Source of the DNA: Hyaloperonospora brassicae
Lineage: Eukaryota; Oomycota; Peronosporomycetes; Peronosporales; Peronosporaceae
DNA length: 64,000 nucleotides
Assembly: GCA_947650285.1 (NCBI GenBank)
Contig: CANTFL010001217.1
Location: 16,470 to 80,469, forward strand
Reading direction: 5' to 3'
The notes below the pieces were generated by a model. The model made no database searches, had not been told where the DNA came from, and saw only the letters and a list, made by a program, of their open reading frames with translations. Made by a program: the position numbers and the translations under genes. Position 1 is the first letter of the stretch, and each line of letters opens with the position of its first letter. Positions 22,590-35,027 of this stretch are shown here, in pieces.

Positions 22590-23374
22590 TTAGTTCTCAT
22601 TCTTCTCTTGTCGCATCCTGCTTGAAGCAGACTCGATCTTTGTCTTAAGGTACGCACGATTACGCTGCGTGAGCATGTGGCTATACATGACGATCAGGCC
22701 TGGGATGTACACCACTAGCACGAGGATGACCACCACGTTGAGCGATATCGAGATGTTGTGCGTGTTGGGCAGCTGGATGGCATACACACCCGTGGAGAGA
22801 AAGCTGAGCGAGCTCACCATGCAAAGCACTTCGCCTGATATAAAAAAAGAGTATGTGAGCTCTACTAGCACCTCAACGAATTTAAGCCGCTCGGATCGAC
22901 CTTCGGCAGGTCATTATAGATGCAAGGAAGTACGTACCAGGCACACTCAAGGGATAAAACAGCATGAAAATGTGGTAGCGCAGAAAGAAGAGGAACTTGG
23001 TCACGGCTTCGTACAAAGTGAGTGCATGAAAAGAGTAGCGCGGCAACTCCACGAAGCCCACCATAAGCGGGAATCCGAACTTTTAGCGCGAGGCGGGACA
23101 GAGCCCAGACGAGCCATATCCGAGAGCTTACTTGCATGGGTGTAGAGCCCACTGGGGATCGCACAAAGCCCACGGCATCGTGCACGATGTCTATTACGGC
23201 CATCGTCTGAACCAATTTGAGCGGCAGTGACACAACGTCTCACGTGATTTGTGCCAGTTGGCTCCAGTCCGGATCGCCACCTTCACGCGCCTTGAGGACC
23301 CTTGTCACTGTTTGGTACAACACGTACGCCCAGCCAGCGCGAGAGACGTCATTGAAGGCCAGCAGGTACAAATT
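22590..23374 (-). pseudogene. Very-long-chain 3-hydroxyacyl-CoA dehydratase (HACD/PHS1) gene copy, broken
   Basis: Minus-strand similarity to the ER membrane dehydratase of fatty-acid elongation. In order: YLLAFNDVSRAGWAYVLYQT, SLPLKLVQTMAVIDIVH, GSTPMQVSSRIWLVW, VELPRYSFHAL (around the catalytic Tyr of the family), HIFMLFYPLSVPGTY, and the C-terminal YAIQLPNTHNISI...MYSHMLTQR, which is typical of HACD. A TGA at 23240-23242 interrupts the N-terminal part, a frame change lies near 23060 and another near 22900, and the first residues including the start are missing (a stop lies just upstream). Probably a dead gene copy. It adjoins an adenylate kinase fragment on one side and a MULE relic on the other. 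Confidence 0.8.
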
Positions 23375-23424
23375 TAGTCGCGAGGACTACGCTTTCAAAA
23401 AGAGGGAGCTATGGTCAGCCTCTG

Positions 23425-23713
23425 CGTTGCAACCTGGACACTTGTTTGTATCTCCTCTTATTATAACCTTCCTGGCCTGCACGACCGTTTGTGGAAAGTC
23501 GTCGAGAATAAAGCCACGACGTCATTCCGAACTCTTGATGGCGTCCTTAATGATACCGACGACAAAATCGTCGGTCACAAGTGCGCCCGACTCCATCGCG
23601 GCTTTGACCTTTTTGCCTATGTCGGTGCCAGCAGCTACAGCAGCGCGCAAGATGTCGCCCGTAGCCAAGTGGCAGAAAAAGTACTCGTCTTTGTCCAACG
23701 GCGATTGCGTACC
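23425..23713 (-). pseudogene. Adenylate kinase fragment, broken
   Basis: Minus strand: GTQSPLDKDEYFFCHLATGD, then RAAVAAGTDIGKKVKAAMES, TDDFVVGIIKDAIK and, after a one-base frame change near 23525, GFILDDFPQTVVQARK. These are the end of the P-loop, the NMP-binding part and the GF-LDGFPRT motif of adenylate kinases. The start of the P-loop (GxPGxGK) is missing, exactly where the short repeat at 23714 begins, and everything after about residue 110 of the family (LID domain onward) is absent, replaced by the dehydratase fragment. Not functional. Confidence 0.8.
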
Positions 23714-23793
23714 TTGTATATATAAGATTTTGAAGGAAGGGTGTGAATCTATGGAAAAGGGGTGTGAATTTAGCAATTCCCTAAATTTAATGT
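23714..23793 (-). repeat. Short dispersed repeat, right copy
   Basis: Reverse complement of the repeat at 12198-12279, including two ATTCACACCC motifs. It directly abuts the truncated adenylate kinase fragment, so it either inserted in an intron there or marks the edge of a captured segment. Confidence 0.7.
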
Positions 23794-24510
23794 TATTTGT
23801 ATCCCTTTTACATTCAATGGCAAATGCCATGCACACCATAACGGTAAAGTGTTTATGTTTGCGCATACATTTAAATTGAAGCTCAACTGAGCAGAATAAT
23901 CTTTATGTCCGATGGGAAACAACAAATTATGAGCTTCCAATAAATCTGAACCATGAGATAGGAAAAATACGAACTAACGTCTTTTAGATACTTCGATGGT
24001 GTCCACAAGTCACAAACGTTAAGAAGTAAAAGTGTAGGACCGTTACATGAAATTGATACTAATAAACTGTAATGCCAACATTGTATTTCAGTGTTCACTC
24101 TTGCATATTACGTTATCGCGCAATCTTTGTTGGATCGTGTGGAGTAGTTGATGTCTCGGTTTTATTCTTCCAATAAAGCATCCGAAAATATATAATTTAA
24201 CGTACGATTTCACATCAAATTTGCACCGTTGGAACTCTTGTTCCACGAAGCTATCATGCAAAGTCTATCGCTTGCTTCAACCGTATAAACCTTTCATTAC
24301 GAGGCATACACGTTCACTGCCATCATCGAAGTACGTCGGATGTGCGATGTAGATGTTCACATCAGCCAACCAGATTTGAAAAACGCTGTTTTAGTATCTA
24401 ATTTTGCCTTGCCCCAAGCGCTGAGAACAATGCAATGCGTAACATCGAATATATCGTTGGTACCCGAACATCAAGCGAGTATGCCCTGTCGATTTCCAAC
24501 TATCACGCTA
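23794..24510. other. AT-rich, nothing recognised
   Basis: About 720 bases between the short repeat and the left arm of the 750-bp inverted repeat. Only frames under about 75 codons, with no motif. Confidence 0.5.
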
Positions 24511-25260
24511 TTTTCAACCGTGAATTTATAGTCTGGCCTTTCAGCCCAAGAGCTTGCCACTCTAATACCGTTTGATACGAATCACCCACCTCGAAGTGAG
24601 AATTTTTGCTGATTTCCCCGTTTACTACCTGGTCGATCCACGAGGATCCATGTACCAGTTCGCAGCAGAGATTCAAACTCTGCCTGCATGGACAACTTCC
24701 ACTCTTGCCTCCAAAGTAATATTACGGTCTCTCAACCGCAATCAACTCACCTTCAATTACATTATCTTTCATCCACTGTTACCAAACTCAGTATTAAATT
24801 CAATCGCGTTGACCTTCTTGAAATTCCTTGCAAATCGGTAATAATATTTTGCTGTCGTTGAGAAGAATCCATTTTGATGCGCGCATGGGTTCAAGATGAC
24901 GTATTGGCGTTTCCCTGTACGGATCTAGTGAGATCTTTTACCGCTACATCTTTTACCGTCACCCGCAACGCACCGTCAGCACCAGGTACACCTCTGACGC
25001 AAGTTTCGCTCATTGTATCAAATTACTTGTTCGTCTTCTTGAACACTCGTTTGCTTCAGCCAAGGGTTTGGGTTCATAACCTAACAGCTTTAGCGCTCTG
25101 TAGGTAGCAGCTGTAGCAAAGCACAAGGTGTTACTAGAGAAAAGAGAGGAGGGGCAAGTTGTTTGTGTGTGGCAAATTCCAAAGTGATCTTCGTTGTTAA
25201 GCTTTCATTCGTACCATGCAATCAACGTGCTCGTAGAACGAGGAGGAACGTTCCCACGAA
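24511..25260 (-). repeat. 750-bp inverted repeat, left arm (copia fragment)
   Basis: Reverse complement of 27057-27806 with only one mismatch noticed by eye (near 25201). On the minus strand it contains the start of a Ty1/copia reverse transcriptase (AEFESLLRTGTWILVDRPG) preceded by the RRSTR-type linker. The identical stretches end sharply at both sides. Confidence 0.9.
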
Positions 25261-27056
25261 TAACCTTTTTAACGTCTTTGTTCTTGCCGACCCCATCAAT
25301 TGCTGTCGCAAGCTTGCCTTCTTCTTATGTTTTTTCAACATAGATTACCCACTGTGATGCGAATGCTAATATAGTTGTCGCCGCAACCGTATGGCTTTGT
25401 ATGAGTCATGGTGAGTCTTGTCAGACACCAGCGACGCCCGCATAATAGCTGATGTTGCCGTTGGAATGTTGTGATTCATGGTTGTAACCAGCGTGCTGGT
25501 TGGAATACGATAGGACCTATACCACCGTTGTGCGTTATTTACGTATTTTTGTGATGCTGCTGATCGCAATATTTTAAATGAATGAAGAAAGGCACGTTGA
25601 TGTCGAAACAGCGGGACTCAATAGCAGGCTAATCGGGGTGACAATATACATGGCACAATAGATGTACTTCAATGACGGTACTTAACTTTTCTGTCTATTC
25701 TAGAAAGATCTCTATGGTTTGAAGCAGGCGGCAAGGCTGTGGTATCAGACTTTGCACGCTCGCTTGATGGACTAAGAGCCTCGACGGTGCGCTGATGGTG
25801 TGGGATGTATTATCAGTCTATCGATGAGCGGATTGTTCTTGTTAATGTGTATATTTATTACATGTTGATTATAGGAGATCCGAGCTACGTATATAAAACT
25901 ATCGCCGGCTTGCTTAAACTATTTGTATTAAGGATCTGGAGTGCGTGTTCTACCTTCTTGGAATAAAGGTGCATTACAGGCCTGGACCAGTATTATGTCT
26001 ATCACAAACAGCGTACATTGATCGCATGCTGCATCAATTTCAGATGAATTAAGCCAAGACTGTGCGATCACCACAGATGCACAATAAAGATATGTTGGTC
26101 AAGAAGATGGACATTAACAAAACAAACGATCAGAATGTACCATATCGGGAGTTGATTGGTGAGCTATAGTATCTGGTGACATGCACGTGATCTGATATCG
26201 CGAACGCAGTCCGAAGTCTCGGTCAGCACACCGATTCTTGCACAACGGAAAACTGCGATAGAGAAAAGCATAAGTTACGCTTGTTGAAGGAAACAAGGAG
26301 ATTAGACTTGTGTCACCTGCGGGAAGATTCTGTCCCGAGAAATGAATGGATGGTGTGGTAGTTCAGCGATGCAGATCATGCAAATTGTTTGAGTACCTCT
26401 CTGTCTGTGACTGGTTTTGTGCTCCAATTTAACGGATGAAGCTTTCGATTCAAGAGAGAAACACAAAGAGCGGTAACGGAAGATACATTCAAGTCGGACA
26501 TGCTAGCGGCTAGTATGTGCGTCGAAGAATTCGTATGGTCTCGAAAACTGACCAACGAGCTGAAATTAAAATAAGGTTCAAGAGAATTACGCATGGATGA
26601 CCAGAGAACACGTACGATCTGCTCAAGTGTCGGTAATTATGACGGGTCGATACGCTACGCAAAGTAACGTAACACGATTGCAGAACTGGTCGAGTGCGTG
26701 AAGTGTAAAATCAAGGATGTTTCGACTGAAGATAACATTGACGACATTTCTACAAAGGCTCTCGGGCCGCAACGTTTCGAATAGATGATAAAGCGACCTG
26801 TGGTGAGAAATGTTCAAGCGGTACTTGCTGCGAAAAGTAAGCGAAGTGGTAAGAGGTAAGCGTGAGTTCCGAAGGAGTATGAACAATATCCTAGAGATAT
26901 TCTGGACAAGAGAATCTCACTTAATTTCTAACGACGTGGTCTTGACCGACCAGACTGGACCTGACCTGCGGATCTTAGTATTGTGCGACCTGTCACTTCT
27001 TAGATTAATTAGTACTAATAAGGTCGGCAAGAGTCAAGATAGTGAAAATGTTTTTT
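25261..27056 (+). mobile_element. Ty1/copia relic between inverted arms
   Basis: Plus-strand remains of a copia polyprotein: LYGLKQAARLWYQTLHARL near 25710-25765 (RT), VPYRELIGEL near 26137-26166, a degraded RNase H region (SDADHAN..S.SVTGFV) near 26365-26420, and IKDVSTEDNIDDISTKALG near 26710-26770, the conserved copia C-terminus. Many stops and frame changes. The first 400 bases and the last 270 hold nothing recognised. Confidence 0.7.
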
Positions 27057-27806
27057 TTCGTGGGAACGTTCCTCCTCGTTCTACGAGCACGTTGATTGCA
27101 TGGTACGAATGAAAGTTTAACAACGAAGATCACTTTGGAATTTGCCACACACAAACAACTTGCCCCTCCTCTCTTTTCTCTAGTAACACCTTGTGCTTTG
27201 CTACAGCTGCTACCTACAGAGCGCTAAAGCTGTTAGGTTATGAACCCAAACCCTTGGCTGAAGCAAACGAGTGTTCAAGAAGACGAACAAGTAATTTGAT
27301 ACAATGAGCGAAACTTGCGTCAGAGGTGTACCTGGTGCTGACGGTGCGTTGCGGGTGACGGTAAAAGATGTAGCGGTAAAAGATCTCACTAGATCCGTAC
27401 AGGGAAACGCCAATACGTCATCTTGAACCCATGCGCGCATCAAAATGGATTCTTCTCAACGACAGCAAAATATTATTACCGATTTGCAAGGAATTTCAAG
27501 AAGGTCAACGCGATTGAATTTAATACTGAGTTTGGTAACAGTGGATGAAAGATAATGTAATTGAAGGTGAGTTGATTGCGGTTGAGAGACCGTAATATTA
27601 CTTTGGAGGCAAGAGTGGAAGTTGTCCATGCAGGCAGAGTTTGAATCTCTGCTGCGAACTGGTACATGGATCCTCGTGGATCGACCAGGTAGTAAACGGG
27701 GAAATCAGCAAAAATTCTCACTTCGAGGTGGGTGATTCGTATCAAACGGTATTAGAGTGGCAAGCTCTTGGGCTGAAAGGCCAGACTATAAATTCACGGT
27801 TGAAAA
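27057..27806 (+). repeat. 750-bp inverted repeat, right arm (copia fragment)
   Basis: Mirror image of 24511-25260. On the plus strand it carries the copia linker (GISRRSTRLN near 27487) and the start of the reverse transcriptase at about 27620-27695, then stops abruptly at the truncated gag of Ty3 copy B. Confidence 0.9.
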
Positions 27807-27817
27807 CAGCAGGTTGA

Positions 27818-28598
27818 CATCTTCCAGTACAGAGGAGTTGAGGAAGACTTCCTATTGTCAAAAGTCGTCGAATTAGACAGAGCCATAAGGTCACATCTCA
27901 TCGACGATTAGATAATGAAAATTACATTCGCTCAATCCCGGTTGGCAGTACGTGCCACGACTTGGGCCTTAGAGCTGGAGATGAGCGACCCATGCGCTCT
28001 TGAGTCGCTCGAATCCTTCAAACCCTGGCTCAAACGAACGTTTAAGCCGCCAAGGGCTGAGTTCAGGGCTCGCTCAGAGCTCCTGAAACTCAACCAAGGT
28101 AAGCGTGATGTGCACGCTTACTCTCAGCATATACGACTCCTAGCGAGTAGTATAACTGCTAACCCAGTTCATGAACACACGTTGATTACGGTGTTCATGC
28201 AAAGGCTCGCAGAAGGGACCGTCAGGAGCCACCTGTTCCGCCTTGAGCTGAATACGCTTGAAGAAGCGATATCAGTCGCGGAACAGGAAGACTTTAGCAT
28301 GAGACAGGCTCATGCTAGCTCAAACTCTTACCGTACACCGAGACGACAAGAGATTGGAGGTCCAGAACCAATGGACCTCTGCTTTGTTGAAAGCGAGAGA
28401 CCTCGCTCTTCAAACAACAAGCGATTGCAGAATAGCAATAGCTGCCAGAATTTCGACAATACGCTTACGAATGTAGTGCTCCTCGCCCAGTACCTAGCAG
28501 TACTGAGCGAAATGGTCGTCCATTTGCCAAAAGCGGTAATGGGCGTGGGTACAGCGCTGTTAAAAACCGCAAGAGCGAAGCGGACCATCAAACAATAG
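27818..28598 (+). pseudogene. Copy B gag (truncated)
   Basis: Begins in the middle of the capsid region (VDIFQYRGVEEDFLL), has a TAG near 27907, then runs MKITFAQSRLAVRATTW through the Ty3 capsid segment (EFRARSELLKLNQGKRDVHA) to the nucleocapsid. There the zinc knuckle has lost its first Cys and the rest of the motif (SNSCQNFDN instead of CNRCQKLGHFAHEC). The slippery heptamer at the gag end has also mutated. Confidence 0.75.
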
Positions 28599-28679
28599 CC
28601 GGAGTCAGTAGGGGCGGAGCGCCCTACTAATCTAGTAACCTCAATCGAGTTTGCAAAATCCTTGACGAAAGTTGCTTCA

Positions 28680-31600
28680 GATACATAGTCACTGTGTGTC
28701 TCTTCACCTGGTGATGAGATATCACTCATTACCTTGAAGTTAGAAGCATCAAAAGATATGCCACTTCGTGCTCTGGTTGACTGTGGGGCGCCAAAAAAAA
28801 TTGTTCGTCGCCAGTCACTGGAGGAGCGTGGGCTCAAGTTCGTTGAGCGAGATACCCCTCCGACGAGGATTACGGTGCGCCCAGCGACAGGCGCATCGAT
28901 AACCGTTGAGAAACGTGTAGTAGGAATCCACTACACATTAGAGGACGAACAGTACGAGGATGACTTCATCGTACTGGATCTGGACGACAAATTTGATGTC
29001 ATCCTGGGATTGCATTGGCTCAGAAGGTACGAGCCAAGGGTGAGATGGCAGGATCTATCCGTGAAGATGCCTGCCGCTTGTTCATCAGATGGCCATCTGG
29101 TGAACATCATGGAGCGTCTACAAGTGTGTGGATGTTCTGCGGTTGAGTGAGATGGCCTCACTTGCGGTACGGTCGTTAGCACGACTGCACAAGACCTCAG
29201 TGTAGCTGACCGCTACACTGTGGAGCAAGCTCTCGGCGGCTGTACAGATATGCAGGTAGCGCCGAAGGTTCACCACTCGAATTAGTCGAGTAAACCGGGA
29301 CATGGACATCTGACTAGCGGTTAGCATCCTAGAAGTAAGAAACCTGTTGCCGCCGAAGGGCAACACGATCATCCTAGGTCGACTGGAGAGCCAACCTTAG
29401 AGGATCGAGACCTGACTGTGGTGCAAACTCACAGTCCGAAGACGTCGAGGGAATAAGTTCCCACGTGCTTAAGGAAATACTTCCTCAAGAGTTGAACACT
29501 GAGGGATACGGACCTCAGCAACCTCAGCAACCTGTGATAACCAGTTCCCAGATAGAAACCGAGACGTTGAACGTCTTGGTCAATGACGGATCAAGTGTAG
29601 GCGTTTATACACATGATCTCATTGTGCCTCCGAAACTAACTTCGGAGATAAATCAATTGCCAACGCTAGAACCGAAACGGTTCTTGCGTGATCTGAGTAG
29701 TGGCAAAGTCAAGCAGATCTGTGCTATCGTCGCGGAGGACGAGTACGTTACCGATATTCGATCGACAACGGTATTCACTGAGACCGAGAGGGTTCTCAGC
29801 AGTTCATCGATGGACGAAAGCGTGGTCGATGAGAAGACTCGGATTGAGAGATACGAATCTCAATCCTGGAAGTCGCTCCAGGCAAATCCTTTGTATAAGG
29901 ATCTGATCGAATTCAAGGATGTGTTCCCTGAATCCGTGCCTTGCGAGTTGCCTAAGGACAAAGGCACTCGACACGAGATCGAGCTCAAACCGGGCTTGAA
30001 GTACTGTGTCATGAAGCAGTGGCCACTGCCTCGTGAACAAGTACTAGCGATCGAAAAGTTCTTTGCCGATCGCTTTGCAGCGGGCCATGTGAGGGAATCA
30101 ACTTCCCTTCACAGCTCTCCGACCTTCTGTGTGCGAAAGACCACAGGAGGATGGCGGACAGTGCACGCATTCAACAAATTGAATGCTGCAACGGTACCGG
30201 CTCAGACGCCAATACCGAGGAAGGACGTAATCATGGATGGTATGTCAAAGAGTACCATCTTTTCGTCCATGGATCTGATGGACGGATTCTATCAGATCCT
30301 CATGCGTGAACGAGACATCCCGTTCACGGCAGTGAGTACCCCTAGCGGGATGCTGTGGGAGTGGCTAGTTATGCCACAGGGGCTAAGTAACGCCCCTGCA
30401 ACATTCAACAGATTTGTTTCAAATCTGTTGAGACCGGTTCGAGACTCCGCATCCGAGTTACTTCGACGATGTGTTTGTCCATATCCGGGCTATGGACGGG
30501 AAATCGGATGTTGAAGTTCACAGAACTCACGTTTGTCGGGTTCTTCAACTTATGCGCAAGCATAAGTTGTACGCCAACCTCAAGAAGTGTATATTCGCGG
30601 CTAGAGAAATATTACTTCTTGGGTGCATCGTGGGTAAACACGGCGTACGCCCTGATCCAGAAAAGATCAAGGCGATTACCGACTGGCCTGTGCCAGTCGA
30701 TGTCAAGGTACTTCGTAAGTTCCTTGGCTTAGCGGCGTACTTGCACAAGTACTCGCCCAACTATGCCGAGATGACTGTTCATCTTTCTTGTTTACTCAAG
30801 AAAGATGTGAAGTGGTCATGGAACGCTGACTGTCAGCGTTCCTTTGAAAGTATCAAGAAAAGCTTGATGCAATCGCCCATCTTGGCGATTGCAGATCAGG
30901 TCAGATCATTTAATGTGGTCTGTGACGCCAGCGATTTCGCAATCGGCTGTGCGTTGATGCAATTTGACACAGATGGCGCATAACGCGTCATCTGCTATCG
31001 ATCGCGTCAGCTTCAAGAAGCCGAGAGTAATTATCCAGTGCATTAATAGGAACGCCTTGCCATGAAATATGCACTGGCTAAGTTTCGTGTCTATCTCCTC
31101 GGAGATAGACCGTTCGTTGTATATACGAACCATGCGTCGCTACGCGCGGCCGTAGCAGTCCACACCTCGCGCAACGAATGGCGAGGTGGCTATCTTTCTT
31201 CGCTGAGTATAACTTCTCCGTGGAGTACAAGCCAGGGCGACTTAATTTCGTCGCTGATGCGTTATCACGTCGGCCCGACTTCAAGCCAACGACCCGAGTC
31301 ATCAGTGAGGCCTTGCCCACTGTTGCGACACTGTCCATCAGTGTGCCGTCGTCGCCGTTACTCGACGACGGGCGGAAGTCATACGCAGGAGACACGAATC
31401 TCCTCCGTTTGATGGTTCATCTTGCGAACCCATCCCGGAAATCCATGTCGGATTTGCCGGCCCTGTACCGTTTCTCTTCGGATCGGTACATTACTCGCAA
31501 TGGCCTTCTGTACTATACAGCAGTTGCCGACGACACGCCTCGTGTCGTTGTTCCTGATCATGATGAATTGCGATTACGCATCATGTTCGAGTGTCACGAT

Positions 31601-33480
31601 GCGCCGTCTGGCGGGCATCGTGGCCGAGAGAAGACTTTCTTCACGGTCATTCGTGACTTTTACTGGCCCCGCCAGTATCAGTTTGTCCGCAAGTACATTC
31701 GTTCTTGCGAGGTTAGTCAACGGGTGAAGCTTATCCCCTCATCCCGTGCTCCACTACAACCTCTGCCGGTCCCGGTAGAGTGCTGGCAGTCCGTTCTAAT
31801 GGACTTTGTCTCCGGTTTCCCCGAAGACTCTCACAAGAATAATGGTAATTCTTGTGTTTGTGGATCGTTTCAGCAAGATGGTGCATCTTGCTGCTTTCCC
31901 CGAGTTGATCACGGCACACGGCTGTGCGCGTGTCTTCATCGAAACTGTGTTTCGACTCCACGGTTTACCCCGTGAACTCGTATCCGACCGTGACCCTCGG
32001 TTCACGGCGGCGTTTTGGCAATCTGTGTTCCGCATTTTGGGAAAACGGTAGAAGATGTCAACCTCTGACCATCCTGAAACAGATGGTCAGACAGAACGTG
32101 CGAACCGTGTCCTAGAAGTAATACTTCGAGCATACGTCCACTCCTTTCAGAGTTGGAGTGAGTTCTTACCGATGGTCGAATTTGCCATCAACAACTCCGT
32201 GCATGCGTCCACAACGCATACACCGTTCTACGTGAATGGCTTTGGCCACCCATGTATTCCCGCCCTCATACAGAGTGACTCTGAGTTAAGAGGAAGGGAC
32301 TCGCTCGAGCAAAAAACGTTTTGGCTCTTGCTCATCACGTATCACCGCTCACGCCGATACGTTTGATGCCGATGTCGACAATGTCGACATCGAGGAAATT
32401 GAGCTTAGCAGTAGCGATGACGCTGCTGCTACATCAGACAATGATGAAGATGCTGGTATATATAGCATCTTCACCGATTATGTCCGCGAGGAAGAAGACA
32501 ACCTCGCTGAAAAAGAGAGCAATCTCTTAGCAGTGCGCACGAAGCGCACTGCCAGACAAAACAAAGAGTCAGCAGAGAACTTCCTGCTGACTCGAGAAGC
32601 GGTAGTCCGTTTCTTTCAGTACTCCATCGCAAATGCGGTGGACCGTCATAAAAACGGAACGCAGACATGAATGGAAGAGCAAATGTTCTTTCATTTAAAG
32701 TTAACGACCTAGTACTACTGTCTACGGTAAACTTACCTGGACACGGAGTCACTAGTGTCGGCAGTAGTAAACTAATGCCGAAGTACATTGGTCCCTTTCG
32801 TGTGTTGCACCGCGAGGGCAATGCATACACGAATGAGTTGCCTCGCAGGAGGCGCACGCATCCTACGTTCTATGTTGGTTGTCTCCACCCGTACTATCAG
32901 TACGAGGCCTCTTGAGAGAACGAATACAGCCAGCACGCAAATGAATTCCCAACAGATTCTTGTGATCACGGACCAAACACTCAAGTTGGTCCTTCAGCAA
33001 CGCGGTCTCGCGACGAGTCGCCTCTAGCTCGTCGCGCAAACGATTCTTCTCGAGTTCGCTCTCAAGCTGAGAGAACGCGAAATCCGTTCGTTCTTTCTCC
33101 CGATCGGTACGGAGACGTCGTACGGTCGCCAGCAAGTCATGTCGACGATCGTATTAGGGATCTACGTCCACTCTCAACTCGGTCAGGTAACGCTCATGGT
33201 TACCAAAAGTATCTTGCAGTCCCGGCGGTTGCGCCGGACCTTGTCTTTCTACCGCCACCGGAACCACTAGTGGATTCTCACGGTGGTCGACGCTTTCACG
33301 TGGGGCGTATCTTGAGCCACCGCGTGAAGAATGGGGAGCGGACAAGTTACCTTGTCCGCTGGCGTGGGTAACCACCATCGTATTACAGCTGGGAAACTCG
33401 ATCCCAGCTGATGGCTGACGTTAAAGGTCTCGTCCACCAGTATGACGAGACTCATCCGATAGGTCCGACGGCCCATCGGT
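28680..33480 (+). pseudogene. Copy B pol (decayed)
   Basis: Protease with LVDCGAPKK near 28765-28800, linker, RT from about 29930 (frame change just before YFDD near 30460), RNase H to about 31280, integrase from about 31290 with the HHCC region partly lost (CEVSQRV in place of CEVCQRV) and further frame changes near 31840 and 32050, GPF module near 32785, and a chromodomain cut by TAA at 33369-33371, the same position as in copies A and D. Not functional. Confidence 0.8.
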
Positions 33481-34454
33481 AAACACGCGCTTTTGGCGCT
33501 TAGAGACGGATTGTAAGTTTGCAATCGCGTCCCGCATCTCAGCCGAGATGTGTGCCCTTCCTCAGGGCGAACTTAGGGAATACACGTCCCTCTGTGCACC
33601 TTGCGAGTTGTCAATACAACTCGCACAAGGATGACCCTAATTTAAATCAAGGAATGTCTGCCTCACTTTAAAAACGATGCATCCGGTACATTGCACCGGT
33701 TGGCGTTCGCGTATCAACCTTGATGCGTGTTGCCTCAAGTTTCTTAAACCACCCTTCTCGTCTAAATTCTTTACGTTTTGGACGAACGCGTTCTACGCCG
33801 CCAAAAGCGAGGCCTTTCACGCTTTTGGTTGCCATTGTACCATCGATGCTTCAAGAAAGCATCGAGATAAAATTCTTCTTCAGCGCGAAAGTTCTTCGCG
33901 CTAGAGCTCAAGCCGTAAAGATCACTCGCATCGAATGAAGGTATTCGATGGTGTTGACTTGTCTCGTGAGACAAGCTATTGATGAGATGTTCAGGCAATC
34001 GTCACGGCTTCAGCTCATCACGCTTTAAAGTGGTACCTTTGCCGGTATCACGTTTATCAGAATGACGATGGCTCTCACCACCGTCAAATCGCTCGTGCGA
34101 AGGCGCACGATTTGAACGCGGTGATTGGTAATCATACTCATCACCATATTCATCAACACTGCCGAACAGACTGTAACGCATGTCGCGAGTCCATACCTTA
34201 GGCACGTCTCTTGATGGACGAGGCACCGCAGGTGAACGCGATGCCTCTAAAGGCTTTTCCGAGTCAGACACATCTGACTCGCCAGAGTAGCTGACCCCTA
34301 ACTCGGGGTCACTGTGTTCATGAGGTGCGATACCTCATGCGCCTGCGGCAACACCTGCTGCAGGCTGAGAACGAGCAGCAGACGACGAGACGCCAGCTGC
34401 AGAGGCGGGCGCAGCAACAGCCTGTGTCGTCTTTGGGTCATTCCGCATAGACAT
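32863..34454 (-). pseudogene. Antisense accessory gene of copy B
   Basis: Starts at the ATG after GTTGAC (34454) in the same context as copies A and D. Parts recognised are a Ser/Ala-rich N-terminus, SDSEKPLEASRSPAVP, YSLFGS, a central HGLSSSAKNFRAEEEFYLD block with HRWYN, ISAEMRDAIANLQSV followed without a stop by SKRQKRVFTDGPSD (copies A and D have TAG here), and a C-terminal coiled coil (FAFSQLESELEKNRLRDELE onwards) ending in a basic KRPRTD tail. Interrupted by several frame changes. The coil differs much from copy D in sequence but keeps its charged/Leu pattern and basic end. Confidence 0.65.
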
Positions 34455-34571
34455 GTCAACTATGCGAGGCAAAGTCAGAATGAATGAATCTGACCAACGA
34501 GTACTCCCCGTCCCGTTGGCATCCAACGGGTGGTTACAAAATTTTCGATAGTTACACGGTGACTATCACAC

Positions 34572-34584
34572 AAGGGAGGGGTGA
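34572..34584 (+). other. Copy B polypurine tract
   Basis: AAGGGAGGGGTGA immediately before the 3' LTR. Confidence 0.75.
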
Positions 34585-35027
34585 TGTAACGGGGTAGCCC
34601 GTTACATGAATATTGTCACTAAGGATAAAATGACAATAAAGAATATTACGTTGAATATTCTATCAACAATATCACAGAGCATGATGATATTGTTAAAGAT
34701 GACCGAAGGGTCTACTCATTGGTTGATATCGTGATGATATAAACCCACCAATCGCTGCTAGACGCGCTCAATGGGTGGTGAGTAGGCGTCATCATACAAA
34801 TAGTTACTTTATTATAATTAAATCAGGACAAACAGAGATACAAGAGTTATCGGACTTAACTATATTAATAACAGTTTTACTTTTCCTACGGCTAGAGTCT
34901 TTCACCTTAGTCGTTCTACCTTCCTCTGTGTAGCTCGACACCTAGCTGGGCACTGACTGTCACTACAGTCAGTGATAGTAAACTCCGTACTGGTTGACCA
35001 GTACGTAGTCGTCGGTGCCCCGTTGCA
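34585..35027 (+). repeat. Copy B 3' LTR
   Basis: 443 bp from TGTAACGGGG to CCCCGTTGCA. It has the same hairpin series as the A-type LTRs; the segment near its 5' end (TATTGTCACTAAGGATAAAA) is shared with the 5' LTR of copy C rather than with copy A. Confidence 0.85.

Larger units (their letters stand above)
27807..35027 (+). mobile_element. Ty3/Gypsy retrotransposon, copy B (5'-truncated, decayed)
   Basis: Plus-orientation relative of copies A, C and D. It lacks the 5' LTR, primer-binding site and N-terminal third of gag: similarity starts right at the end of the 750-bp inverted repeat (27806), so that boundary is a rearrangement junction. gag, protease, RT, RNase H, integrase, GPF module, chromodomain remnant, polypurine tract and 3' LTR follow in order. 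The antisense gene lies on the minus strand at its 3' end. More diverged than A, C and D over most of its length and interrupted many times. Confidence 0.85.

Noticed and set aside
24511..27806. 750-bp arms considered as LTRs of a copia element
   Set aside because: They are inverted, not direct, and contain RT coding sequence rather than LTR features.
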